Part shown: one piece after another, positions 12,362-23,300 of the stretch
Layout of the letters: each line of letters begins with the position of its first letter
How positions within the stretch are numbered: position 1 is the first letter of the stretch
Position numbers and translations under genes: made by a program
Source: Larix kaempferi
Taxonomy: Eukaryota; Streptophyta; Pinopsida; Pinales; Pinaceae
Direction: 5' to 3'
Length of the DNA stretch: 64,000 nucleotides
Assembly (NCBI GenBank): GCA_027924585.1
Contig: BSBM01000825.1
Coordinates: 3,700,001 to 3,764,000 of the forward strand
The notes under the pieces: generated by a model
The model's input: only the letters and a program-made list of their open reading frames with translations
Told to the model about the DNA's origin: nothing
Database searches by the model: none

Positions 12362-13080
12362 GTGTTGATGATATTGTGGTGCAATGGGATTGATCATCCC
12401 TAGACAGTGATCTCGTAATTTCGAGATGAAGGATAGTCTTAAATGTTGATCCTAAGTTGTGGTGGGATTGATCATCCTTAGACAGTGATCCCGTAATTCC
12501 GAAAGGAAGGATAGTCTTAAATGTTGATCCTTGGATTGTGATGGGATTGATCATCCCTAGACAGTGATCCCGTAATTTCGAAAGGAATGATAGTCTTAAA
12601 TGTTGATCCTTAGACTAGAATCACGTAATTCCAAAAGGAAGGATTGTCTAAGATGTGAGTAGTGGACAAGGATCTCGTAATTCCAAAAGGAAGGATCGTC
12701 CAAGTGTGGTAGCTCTGTAAAGACTGGGTCCTGTATTTCTGAAAGGAAGGATTGTCTGAGCACCACCAGAGTTGATGGACTAGAGTCCCGTAATTCCGAA
12801 AGGAAGGACTGTCCATGATCCTGTAATTCCGAAAGGAAGGATCACCAGAGTTTATGGACTAGAGTCCCGTAATTCTGAAAGGAAGGATTGTCCATGATCC
12901 CGTAATTCCGAAAGGAAGGATCACCAGAGTTGTTGGACTAGAATCCCGTAATTCCGAAAGGAAGGATTGTCCAAGATCCCGTAATTCCGAAAGGAAGGAT
13001 CATCAAAGTTGTTGGACTGGGTCCCGTAATTCCTAAAGGAAGGACTGTCCACGATCCCGTAATTCCGAAAGGAAGGATCA
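12362..13080 (+). repeat. Array of 14 hairpin-forming repeats (3' non-coding region of Copia-1)
   Basis: The core unit cgtaattccgaaaggaagg recurs about 14 times, at roughly 12415, 12491, 12570, 12623, 12675, 12730, 12788, 12821, 12867, 12900, 12946, 12980, 13023 and 13056. Each unit can fold: TTCC-GAAA-GGAA gives a stem closed by a GNRA-type loop. A five-base bulge (CGTAA) separates it from a second stem. The second stem is GATCC/GGATC in some copies, AGTCC/GGACT in others and AATCC/GGATT in another. Longer units add an outer stem (ATGGAC/GTCCAT, TTGGAC/GTCCAA, CTTAGAC/GTCTAAG). The last eight units alternate long and short hairpins as a dimer repeated four times. Apparent minus-strand ORFs across it are by-products of the repeat. 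Confidence 0.9.
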
Positions 13081-13545
13081 TGTGTGCTGCAGGTGATGAT
13101 ATTCCAGTGCTGCTGAAGATGATGTTCTAGTACTGTACATGAGGATGCTCCAGTGCTGCAAATGTTCCAGTATTGAAGATGAGGATGCTCCAATGCTGCA
13201 GAAGATGATCCTCCAGTGCTGAAGATGAGGATGTTCCAGTGCTGCAGAAGATGATGCTCCAGTGTTGAAGATGAGGATGGTCCAGTATTGCAGATGATGA
13301 TAATGATACTTTAGCTCTCTATTGAAGATGATGATGCAGAAGATGATGTTCCAGCTTTGTGCTGCAGATGATGATGATGTTACAGCAAGTTGTTCCAGTT
13401 GTTGATATTGATGTTGTTGAAGAACTTCTAATGATTTATAGATGTACCAACCAATGTTCCAGATGATGTTGTTGATAATGCCCCTCCTCCCTCCTTCCGA
13501 TGATGTTGTGTAGAGCCACACAGTTGTTGTTGTTGTTGTTAGTAG
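13081..13545 (+). repeat. GATGATG / CCAGTGCTGCAG tandem array
   Basis: About ten imperfect units of roughly 25-30 bases built from ttccagtgctgcagaagatg and gatgaggatg. It follows the hairpin array directly and ends in (GTT)n shortly before the PPT. It seems to be degenerate trinucleotide expansion and has no open plus-strand frame worth calling. Confidence 0.8.
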
Positions 13546-13558
13546 AATACCCTTCTTG

Positions 13559-13571
13559 TTAAGGGGGAGTA
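13559..13571 (+). other. Polypurine tract of Copia-1
   Basis: taagggggagta lies immediately upstream of the 3' LTR at 13573. It is the expected primer for plus-strand DNA synthesis. Confidence 0.8.
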
Positions 13572-13572
13572 T

Positions 13573-14176
13573 TGAATTAATGTAACTTCGAAGAATATTC
13601 TACTTGTATTTTATTATTGTAACTCTGTCAGGGATGTTTTACCTCCATTCGGGGATGTCATTATTATATTTGATCATGTAAAAGTCATGAGGTAAAACCT
13701 CCATTGTAAGTCGGGTCATTAGTACCCAAAACAATGCAATATAATATTATTTGAGTCTTTCTAGGAGAGTTTGGCCCAGTTAGTTAAAGTGAGGCCGACC
13801 TAGTTAGGTTATTTGTCAAGTCAAAAGTAAAGTATAAATAGAGAGTGACTTCTTCTCATTTGTACCATTCACTCATTCATGCATTACGCATTAGAGGAGA
13901 GAGAGAAGTTTGTGAAGGAGGAGGAGGATTGGCTTGCTCTAGAGTTTAGGCTTGTCTCTCTTATTTGTGAGACCTATTTTTGGGCATTGCACTTTGGTAA
14001 TCTATATTGAGGAAGTTCTTGCTGGGTTTTCTTCCCCTTGAGGGTTTCCCAGGATATATTGTTGTGTACCTTGTGATTGTTTATCTTTCAGAGATCCTTG
14101 TTATACTGCTGTTGTGAAAATGTATTAAATGCTCATGAAGTTAGAATTTAGCCTTTAATAGCATATAATCTTAACA
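13573..14176 (+). repeat. Copia-1 3' LTR
   Basis: Starts TGAATTAATG like the 5' LTR, has a TATA box at 13833-13840 and ends TTAACA at 14176. Similarity to the 5' LTR continues to 14258. The reading frame of the flanking gypsy gag runs through 14258, which suggests that 14177-14258 is flanking DNA and not LTR. Confidence 0.85.
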
Positions 14177-15930
14177 GCCCTTACCCAATCTATGCTCCAA
14201 CCTTTCTATTCAATATCATGAGATGTCAATGTGCAAGTATCCACATCAAGCCAATAGTACATCCAACATCCCCCTCTCCTTCAAGGCAAGACTTCCCCTC
14301 TATGTCTCCACAACAAAACCTCATTCACCTATCCCAAAAAAAAAGTGTTTGTCTCAACCATACCTAAGTACTAATCAAATCAAAAGACAAGAACGTGCAC
14401 AAAACAAACACCCCCATAAATGGTGCAAGTACCATAATGTACCCTCTCACAACACCATAGACTGTAAATGATTGAAACAGAAGCACGCATCCCAACCTTG
14501 ATTCAAAGAACTTGATCCACCTAGAGATATGAGTCAAATTCACACAATTTTGATAGCTTCACCTAAGCACATTTATGACATGCCAAACTTGATTGACCTG
14601 CACAGTGAATTATTGGTTTGTTGGGGTATCCCTTGAGAGATGATCAAGCTACCTCCTAAACCCCCCAACCTTAGTGGCATTGATGGTCCTTCCCTATCCA
14701 TTGGATTGGGATCATTTATAGATCTTAACCCAAGAAGAGCCTCAATCTAGTTGAGTCTCCTCCAAACCCCCATCTTCAATTCAACTTTCAATCTTCTCAA
14801 CTTCCTCCTTAAAGCCCTATTCAATTGTTCGATCCTTCACTAATCAAAGCATCCAAATCTCTATCATGAACATCCTTTTTTTCTACCGTGAGCACCATGA
14901 GCTACTAATTTGAGCCCTATATGAGTTCACCCCAAAGCTCACTCCCTTGCATGGTCCTTCCCTCTTTTTCAACCTCTCTAGCTTATCTCCAAAGCATGAA
15001 CGAAAGTTTAATATCAGCACTACCTTCTTTATTGACATTCGACACAAAGGCACCACCATTAAGAGTGTGGTCGTTGACCACAGATCTGCCATAACTTGAT
15101 TACTTCTCCCATTTCACAAACCTTAGGCCTCTTCGGCCTTTGTCCAACAAATTGGACTTGTATGGGATTCATCAAATCTTAAACCAAGCTTATTGAGGCA
15201 ATCAACCTCGCATTAAACCTTGGGCCCAAAAACATTTCAATTAAGTTCTATGTCCTAGATGCTTAGGTTGATTAGAAACTTCTCCTAGGATGCACTTGGT
15301 TGGACGCTATGATGGTGGCCTCATGTATCTTCTTGGGAGATCCCTTGTTCCCGCACAAGGGAGAGACCTATGTGGTCAAGCATAAGCCAACACCCTACTC
15401 CTTGATGCTAAACTCTTCTTCGCAAAATCAACCCTTAGTTTCGTCAATACATTTCGCTACAAATCCTTCTATTGTAAAGGCTCCCCCCATAAGCCAAGCC
15501 TCCTCTATCTGTCGCATGCCCTTCTACACCTCATCCCTCAGGTGTTTTTTTTCCAGGACAGGAATTCCTGGAGCAAACCTCGAAGTACTTCCCCTCATTT
15601 CAAAGATGGTACCTAGAGTAAACCCTAGATTCCTTATGGCATAAGGCCAAGTCAACAAGGGCACGAAGCCATTACAATAATTTCTTGTTATGAGCTCAGC
15701 ATGTCACTAACGGGAATAGATCCTGGGTGGGGAGGATAACATTGCATCCCACAACCAAGCGAGCTACACCCACGTGACTCCCTCTGGTCTCTTTCTGGAA
15801 AAGATCTTAAATGATTTGGACGCTGAGCTCCCTCATATTGACTTTAGCCCTAAAGCCCCCATCGAATATATGATCACCTTCCCTTTGTCTCCCAAGGAGA
15901 ATCATGCATTTATGGCATCATCTGCCTAAT
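14177..15930 (+). pseudogene. Ty3/gypsy (Tat-like) gag C-terminus and protease remnant
   Basis: The run 14223-14471 carries IPLSFKARLPLYVS and ends with WCKYHNVPSHNTIDC, a CX2-3HX..HX4C knuckle like plant Tat gag. Around 14990-15330, broken frames match a retroviral-type aspartic protease. HKGTTIKSVVVDHRSA stands where the family has an active-site D-(N/T)-G-S/A, so it is degenerate. INLALNLGPKNISIKF and then LLLGCTWLDAMMVASCIF match the family's second half (LLGRPW-type motif). The rest to 15930 is weakly coding-like. No RT or integrase follows. It is inferred to continue the element seen at 1-1434. Confidence 0.7.
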
Positions 15931-17714
15931 TTCATTTTATCCCATCTCCTGATTAAGCATGTATTTATGATTATTGATTAACATTTAATACACATCATTC
16001 ACGAACGATAAGCATTTTCAAGCAAAGGCAAGTACACATTTGCACACAAAACCACATTAAACCTAAGAGGCAAAAAAAGGTCATAATAACGCATATCTAT
16101 AATATGTATAATGAATGTTATAAATGTTCAATAATTGGTCACCGCTAGTTTAATAATACATTGCCAAAATAACAAAAATAGGCATTGCACAACCTAAGGC
16201 TTCTTCAACCTTGTCTCTGTAATCCTCATGACTCTATCATTCTCTCTCCAACTTCATGGATGTTGGATCTACTCTCATGATAGGCCCATGTAGGGGCCCC
16301 TCCCTACTATCTGTAACTTGTCCTTGAGAATGTCATTCCTCCACCGAAGGCAATCAATCTCACTCCTCTATGTATGGATCATCCTCATGGCTAGAGAAAC
16401 AAAGAAGAAGATATGGGAATCCTCCCCAAAGGGTGGGATCGCTACTATGTGTGGAGCTTGCTCCAATTTGTCCAAGTCCATGATCAAATGTCTTATCTCA
16501 TCTGGTTGGTTTTCATGTTCGACACAATGCAATTCAACGAAAAATTGTCAAAAAAAATGATAAAATTCATCATTAAGTTTGAATGTGGATGTATCTGTGT
16601 ATGTACGTGTGTGTGTGTGTGTTCTAAATATATTTTAAAACTATGCAATTTCTATATATTTAAAAAATTTAATATATAACATAACATATATAATTATAAA
16701 ATTATAAATATATTAAGTTTTAGATTTAAGATAAATTTATGTAACATATATTATATTATAATATATAGCTTTATATTATGACACAATTCTAGATTCTACC
16801 ACATATATCATATAATAAGTTTAATTTAAATTGGTTTAGCATGGGTTTATCACCTTCACTCGATTAAAAGTTTACATTTTATTACATCACTTCATGTGTA
16901 GGCAGGAATGTAAACATTTCAGAAGACTCCTGTGATATGCATGAACTGAATATTACGTAGACTCTACAACACCATGCACGAAAAAGATTTAGATGAAAGC
17001 ACATCGATCATTGGACCATTGCATATATTATGGTATCATTTCCTCATCCTAGGGAGAGAATCCAAAGCATCCATTTAGGGCATATGTTTGAAACATTCAA
17101 AGAAAAACACGATGAACTATGGTGGTTCAACTCCCATTATTTAGGTAATAGAGCTTTATATTTTATATGGGTTAGTATTCAATAAATTGATTGAGTTAAT
17201 GTGCCTTCTTTACATTTAATTATTTTCAATTTTCTATGCATCAAATGTTGTGAGTGAGGTTGGCATTATAATGATTTGCAACCACCTCTATTGACCATTG
17301 AATACTCCTTGTAAACAAAGCTGAATTTTTACAAAAATTTGGTAAATTTTACCTTGTCCTTTGAGATTCATCTAAATTTGAACCTCAACCTTCAAATATG
17401 ATGAGCCTGGTGACTTAGACGATGTCTAGAGCACCTTGGAACTCTGATGTGATGTAAATTCTATCTCCTACATCCATAGGTTAGCCTATCTGCCAGTACC
17501 CACATTGATCCATAAAGAAAAGAGATTCAAATGATTTATAAAAAACTCTTCTTTACCTAGAATGATTCCCAGCTATCAATGTAACTCTCTAGGGATGTCC
17601 TCCCTCACTCTAGATTGTCCTATCACCACAACCTCACTCTAGATTGTCCTATCACCACAACTCATCGTATGAGGACGTCCTCTATGACCCTTGCAATGCA
17701 ACTAAATGCACCAT
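15931..17714. other. Gene-free AT-rich spacer
   Basis: No gene recognised. Contains a (GT)n run at about 16607-16622, strongly AT-rich sequence at 16640-16830, and a 31-bp direct duplication at about 17602-17660 (cctcactctagattgtccta repeated). ORFs at 16318, 16413 and 17644 have no support. Confidence 0.6.
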
Positions 17715-20338
17715 TGTTGGAAATCGATTTAATACTGAGAAGGGGGGTGAATCAATATTAGCACAGTTATTAGCAAATTTTACCTTCTTTAAACAAATTA
17801 GTCCTTACTTAATCTTTATCTTCTGTTATGCATCAGTAAATAAACATTCACACATATAAGCACCACATCATTAACACATAAGACATAGGATTTTTATGTG
17901 GAAACCCAAACGAGAGAAAACCGCAGAATGTTTCTTTATAGTGAGAAAGAATATATTCAAGGAAGCACCAACTTCCTGTGTTTACCAGCACCAACTAGAA
18001 GGAGGCACCAACCCCTTGTGTTTTCTCCAGCACCAACTGGAAGGAGGCACCGACCCCCTGTCGCTTTGTTTTACAAGCACCAACATGAAGGAAGCTGCGA
18101 GACCCTGTCTCCTTGTTGTTTTACAGGCACCAACCTGAAGGAAGCTCCAACTCCCTATCTCCTTGCCCCGTTCGACCGCCCTAATGTCCAATATATTTTA
18201 CTGCCTTGTTGATCTTCAACTCTGTGCACTTCTTCAGGTCTTCTGATGATGATTCTGTTGTGCGCTACCTTCGTATGCAGACTATGCTCTGTTACTGCGC
18301 TGCATACATCACTTGACTTCTCATTCCTCTCAACTCACACTTATGTTGATGACTTACTTCATGTACTGTGTGCTCTGTTGATTCTGAAGTCTGCGTTTTT
18401 AGTTCAACGATATGTTCTTCGTGACTGCAATTATCAACTGATACTGTGCTTTCAATTGATAGTTTGTTGTTCAGAAATGAAGCACTAGTAACCGAAGGAA
18501 CTACGCACTTTCTGATGTGTATGTTTTATTGAGTGTCGCAGTCTCTCAGATAATTTGTGACATCTTGTGCATCAAATAATTGGTTCGTTCAGTTTAACGC
18601 ACTTGTCTCAGATAGTCTACATCATGATGCACCTGTCAAGTTCTTTTGTTGTACTGTTGTTGCGCATCAGATGGAATCTTCAACTTCGCACACTTTCACT
18701 TATGTTCTTATACATCAACTAGACATCTGCGCAATATCTGATAAACATCAGTTTTGTCTCTACGCTTCTATCTTTACAACATCTGTGACTATTGACGTGT
18801 TGATTGCATTACTGTCCTTTGAGATATCCAGCACTTGCGCATTCTTCAGTGTGTCTCCTTTTCGGTGTTTGCACAATTGTCACAAATCTACAACATCATT
18901 TTGCGCACCATCAAAACTTCGTTCTGCTGCATGTGCGCATTCGGCTCTTCGATAGATCATCTGTTATGTCCACGAGCCCCTTGATGCCCCGAAAAACAAA
19001 CTGAAACTTTTACACAAAAACCCTTGTGTTCTTGCTTCCAAGCTTACTTCAAATCTTCAACTTGCATCTCTATTTATACATGTGTTGCACGGATTGTATG
19101 TTTGCAAATTGGTCGTGGCATCCTTTCTTCCATACTTCACGGATTGTGCATGTGCCATGTGTCATCATCTATGTTGTTGATGTGTCATCTTAGATGTATC
19201 AAATGCCCTCAAGGTCCACAACTCAGTGGAACTCTACACCTTTATTGCGCTCTTGATGTACCATTGCCTTATGGTTTGTGCGCAATCTTCTACAATGTCT
19301 TGGTGTGACCATGACATGTGCTATACCGACCCTTGTGGGTAATGCGCCCTTGAGATATCAATACTTTTCATAACCGGCGCATTCTCCAGCTTCTGCTTAG
19401 TGAGATTATGACCCGTGCTTCATCATTGCATTTGGGTGATGCGCCCTTGGTGTATGGATACTTTACAGAACCTGCGCATACTCCGACTTCTATTTGGTAG
19501 GACTTTGACTTTTGCCTTGTCATCACTTGTGGGACTTGCACTTGTTGTTCGTCTATTGTGGAATTTGCGCATATATTAACTTCGACCGTTGTACCATTCT
19601 AGGAGTTTGTGCGTGTTCCACTTACTACTAAGGTTGAGTGTGGTTGGTCTAATGATTAGTCATGGAAGAATTAGAAAAAGTGCTTGCAAACTTCCTATTG
19701 ATATATACCATTGACTATACAACAATACAGTTCTCCTGTTTATTCCTATTGATTCAATGGAGTGGTCAATTAAGTTTAACCGGTTGTATCTGTCCACTGA
19801 GTTTTCCACTAAAGATCTTGTTAGACAGTTATTCTTTTTGACATGTTTTGCTTATGACTTGAATGTCTTGTTATGAATTGTTATATTGTATTGATCTCTC
19901 ATTGTGTTTAAGGGGGGATGCTATTGATGTTTATTGATGAATAAACCGAACTTGAGATGTTTAGTTCACTGATAAACTAGGACATGTTGCTTAAGACTGA
20001 TTGAACTGAGTTCGACTAAGTTGTTTAATGATGGAGCGTTGGGGTATGTAGAGACTGGTTTGACTTGTTACAAACTAGTGAGTAGTTAAAGAAAAGTGTC
20101 AACTGTCAGTTACAGAAGATACCAATAGAGATGCCAATTGAGGAATGTTGTGTGCTGCAGAAAACATCTATTTGATGATTGCAGGATACTTCAGGATCCT
20201 TCTTTGTTAAGCCCTCTATATTGTAAAAATACAAATATAACAATATAAATGTAATGTGGGAATTTGGTGCATAACATTCTTTGACAAAGACTATTTATAT
20301 GATGGATAAAGATTGGTTGCCTGTTATGTATTTGGTAT
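17715..20338. mobile_element. Retroelement-derived sequence (left of insertion C)
   Basis: Starts TGTTGGAAATCG, an LTR-like terminus, and continues with LTR-like non-coding sequence. It includes a tandem array (17960-18170) and an unusual TGCGC-rich stretch (18261-19571). A polypurine run, ttaaggggggatg, is at 19909-19921 and may precede another LTR. No pol domain is readable and the ends are not paired, so the element cannot be delimited. Small ORFs within it are not supported. Confidence 0.5.
17960..18170 (+). repeat. Short tandem array (about 45-55 bp units)
   Basis: Four to five imperfect units containing agcaccaact and gaaggaggcacc / gaaggaagct. The ORFs here (17896, 17898, 17982) reflect the repeat. 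Confidence 0.75.
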
Positions 20339-23300
20339 TGTTATCACCTAAACTGTAGTTACCCCTATGGATGTATCCACTCATGGATGGCAATAGGGAG
20401 GGGCAACTCAAAAGGTGCAACCACGATCACCTCGACCTCCAATAGATGGTTGTCTCGCCAGTCGAGGCAACCTTCGCTTTATGTTATCTAGCCCAGACAA
20501 CAAAGGGGGAGACCCGATCTACTCCCGACAGGAGAGATCAAAACCAAGACACCAAATCAAATTAATTCTAAGTGAAGTAAGGTGTATGGTTTATCCTAGA
20601 CCTTAGGATGCAGTCACAAGACAAGTGAGGGGTTCAATGAGTGTAGCTTTGGTTCATTGTTGATGTGTGAGTGACTTATAGTATTTGAAAATAAGATCCA
20701 GGATTAAAGTACTAGTTCAATGTGAGAAAATCCACTGCTTTGGGAACCGTGTCCAATGCAGGGTAGTTTAAGGGTTGAACTGGGGCTAACTAGTACAAGT
20801 GACGAGCTTGATCATGAAGTATGATGACATCAAAGGGTTTAGTCCACCAAACAAGGATCAAACCACAAGTTAATCCAACAATCTAGGAAAGTCGAATTGA
20901 CTTGGAGAGAGACCAGTACCTTGGGAATTGGGATAATGGAGTCAAAGTAAGGTTAACTTGTGGTTAAGGACTCCTATTGCATGAGAAAAGTGGGCAATTA
21001 AAGTCTTGATGGATGAATAGGTCTAGATCTAGAGATTTAATGTTTTACCCTAAGTGGACCACAATCCCTTAAAACAAGGAATGCTATCCCCAAGGCAAGA
21101 TTTGACAAGGTGACCTACTAGACATAGGTTTTGAATTATGCCCGTTTCAAATCCACAAAGATCTCATGTACCCATGTCCTAGAAGTGGACCAACTCACTT
21201 CTCCAAGGTGGTGCGACTTTACCCAAGGAGGCTAAAAAGTGGGATAAATGACTCAAGACAAATCCAATGGCATCCAAACTTTAGATCCAAGTAGTTTAAG
21301 CAAGTGAGAGTATGGATCTACAATTTCATGGAAATCCAATGGCTATATCTTACTAGATCTGAGTTTAAAGATACCCAGTGGTCCAAAATGGGGATTAAAT
21401 CCCTTAAAATGTGGAATAGGGCCCACAAGGTAAAAATCAGAAAAGTGACAATCTGGGGGGTAGGTTATTGGATGTGTAGATCATGAATCAAGCGGGATCT
21501 CAACTACCCACATACTAGATCTAGGTCAACCCACCAAACTAGGAAGTGCGCCCTTGCTTGGAGAGGCTAAATGCCTTGGGAAGAGGGTCAAATGGAGGCC
21601 AATCCTCACCAAACTATAGATCCGGGGTGTCGTGGATACTATAGAGGTGGGTTTTAAATATCTTACCCAAGAAGCCACTAGATCTTAGTAGATCTGAGAA
21701 AATGTAACAATGAGGGTTTGAAGAAATAAAGGTTTTATCAATTTATGAATTATGTCAATGGATTGGATCAAGATAAGAGAAACAAACCTGTGGATCTTAC
21801 CTGGGTAACCTTGTAGATGCCTTGATGATGATGATCTATGCAAACCCGATCAATTTGAGAAGCTTTGAGGTAGTTTTCTATACAATCGATTTAGTCCAAG
21901 AAGCCAATGCGCCCTCTCTCCTGCACAACAAACGTCAACAATATCAGATTTGATGTAATCAAGAGATAAGACTAATGCCACAAGAGAAGTAACAGAAAGA
22001 TAGCATAGATCACAATGATACTAATGATAACCCCCTGATACAAGCAAATGCCAAGAAAGTCAATTTGAAGAAGCCTTGCAAAATCGCCCTTGTTGAAGTC
22101 GCCCTCCTGTAGACAAGACAATGATTTCCAAAAAAGATAGATCTTACCACAAATTCCAAATGCTAGGCTGCTATAGACTTTCCAATCACCATCTAAGAAC
22201 ACCAGATGCAAAGGAGACCACAAGAATTTCCATAAGAAAGTTTTTCTATACCAATAATCCAAGAGCCAAAGACCCCTTACAATGAGAAGCTCTCTCCTTT
22301 AAATAGGAAGGAAAGGCATCAAAATCCTAACCACTTTTTGAATGAGTGGCTAAGATTAAAAGATACAAATGTCTAATCAATGGTTGAGATGAACTCAACA
22401 ATAAAATACATGGATCACTAATAAAATATATCATAAGTGGACAAAATCGCCCTAGAAAAGGGGAATCCCACCATATCATGATGACAAAATATAATAAGGA
22501 GCTTATGGTGGGTCCAAGGGGTAATTTTAGCCACCCTTGGTCAATCCCCATAGCACAATAATAATAAAATAGTCATCAATACACCAAATCGTGTCTCTAT
22601 GGACAAATCGTAGGCCTCAAAAGACCTCAGAAATCATCAGAAAGTGCCATAAGTGATGGATGCGGGTCCCGATGAAGCTGAAACTGCTAGAGGAGGTGTG
22701 GAAGACATCAATCCATCATCACTGATCATCCCATGCCAAGACATTGCCTCAGTAGCCCAAATCAAATTCCTCAATAGCCATTTCTACCAATCCTAAAATG
22801 CCTCGGGAAGCGTGAAATTGCCCCAAACTGCCTCCTGGAGTGCCTGCGCTGTTAAGGTGAGGGCACTAGTGTGTCCGGGAGGGGGGTAATATGGTAAAAA
22901 CAAGTGGCTGGACCACCCCCTCCAAGCACAGTGCCCTAGGTCAACCGGATAAAAATCACATCTGCTCTAACAGGGTCTCCGACAGACCAAAACTGTACTG
23001 GGATAGCCTACTGAGGCTCAATCATCACTGTAAGTGCCCGGAACTGAAAACAAACTGTCTCATTGGACTCAGAAGGTCCAAATCCATCCAAGATGTGTAC
23101 TCATACACCATATGAGTCTCTGAGTGATCATAAAATATATCCAATATACTGGAACAGGTGAAATAATAATAATATGTAAATGATCAAATAATGTTGTAAA
23201 CCATGAATCATCATCATAAACCTGTATTTGATGCATAGAATCATCATGTACATGTACATGGACCATATATCATCTATCCATATCATCACAAGGTCTAACC

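Larger units (their letters stand above)
1435..14176 (+). mobile_element. Copia-1: chimeric Ty1/copia LTR retrotransposon
   Basis: It has paired LTRs, a PBS directly after the 5' LTR, gag start, reverse transcriptase, RNase H and a PPT before the 3' LTR, in Ty1/copia order. The LTRs differ at roughly one base in 17 over the first 280 bases by eye, so the insertion is not recent. The segment from late gag through protease and integrase is missing and a Ty3/gypsy gag plus LTR-like sequence (3061-10479) stands in its place. The element is dead: in-frame stops occur in RT and RNase H. No matching 5-bp target duplication is seen at 1430-1434 and 14177-14181, so the outer edges may have been remodelled. 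Confidence 0.9.

Noticed and set aside
12400-13080. CRISPR-like array
   Set aside because: Spacers are themselves related and form the outer hairpin stems; the context is a plant copia element, not a prokaryotic locus.
12114-13521. Long minus-strand ORFs with a repeated NPSFRNYG-type peptide
   Set aside because: They are the antisense reading of the 3' hairpin and GATGATG arrays of Copia-1; several frames are open at once because of the repeats, and no protein family resembles them.
1430-14181. 5-bp target duplication for Copia-1
   Set aside because: Bases before 1435 (cttgt) do not match those after 14176 (gccct); I cannot support a clean insertion site.
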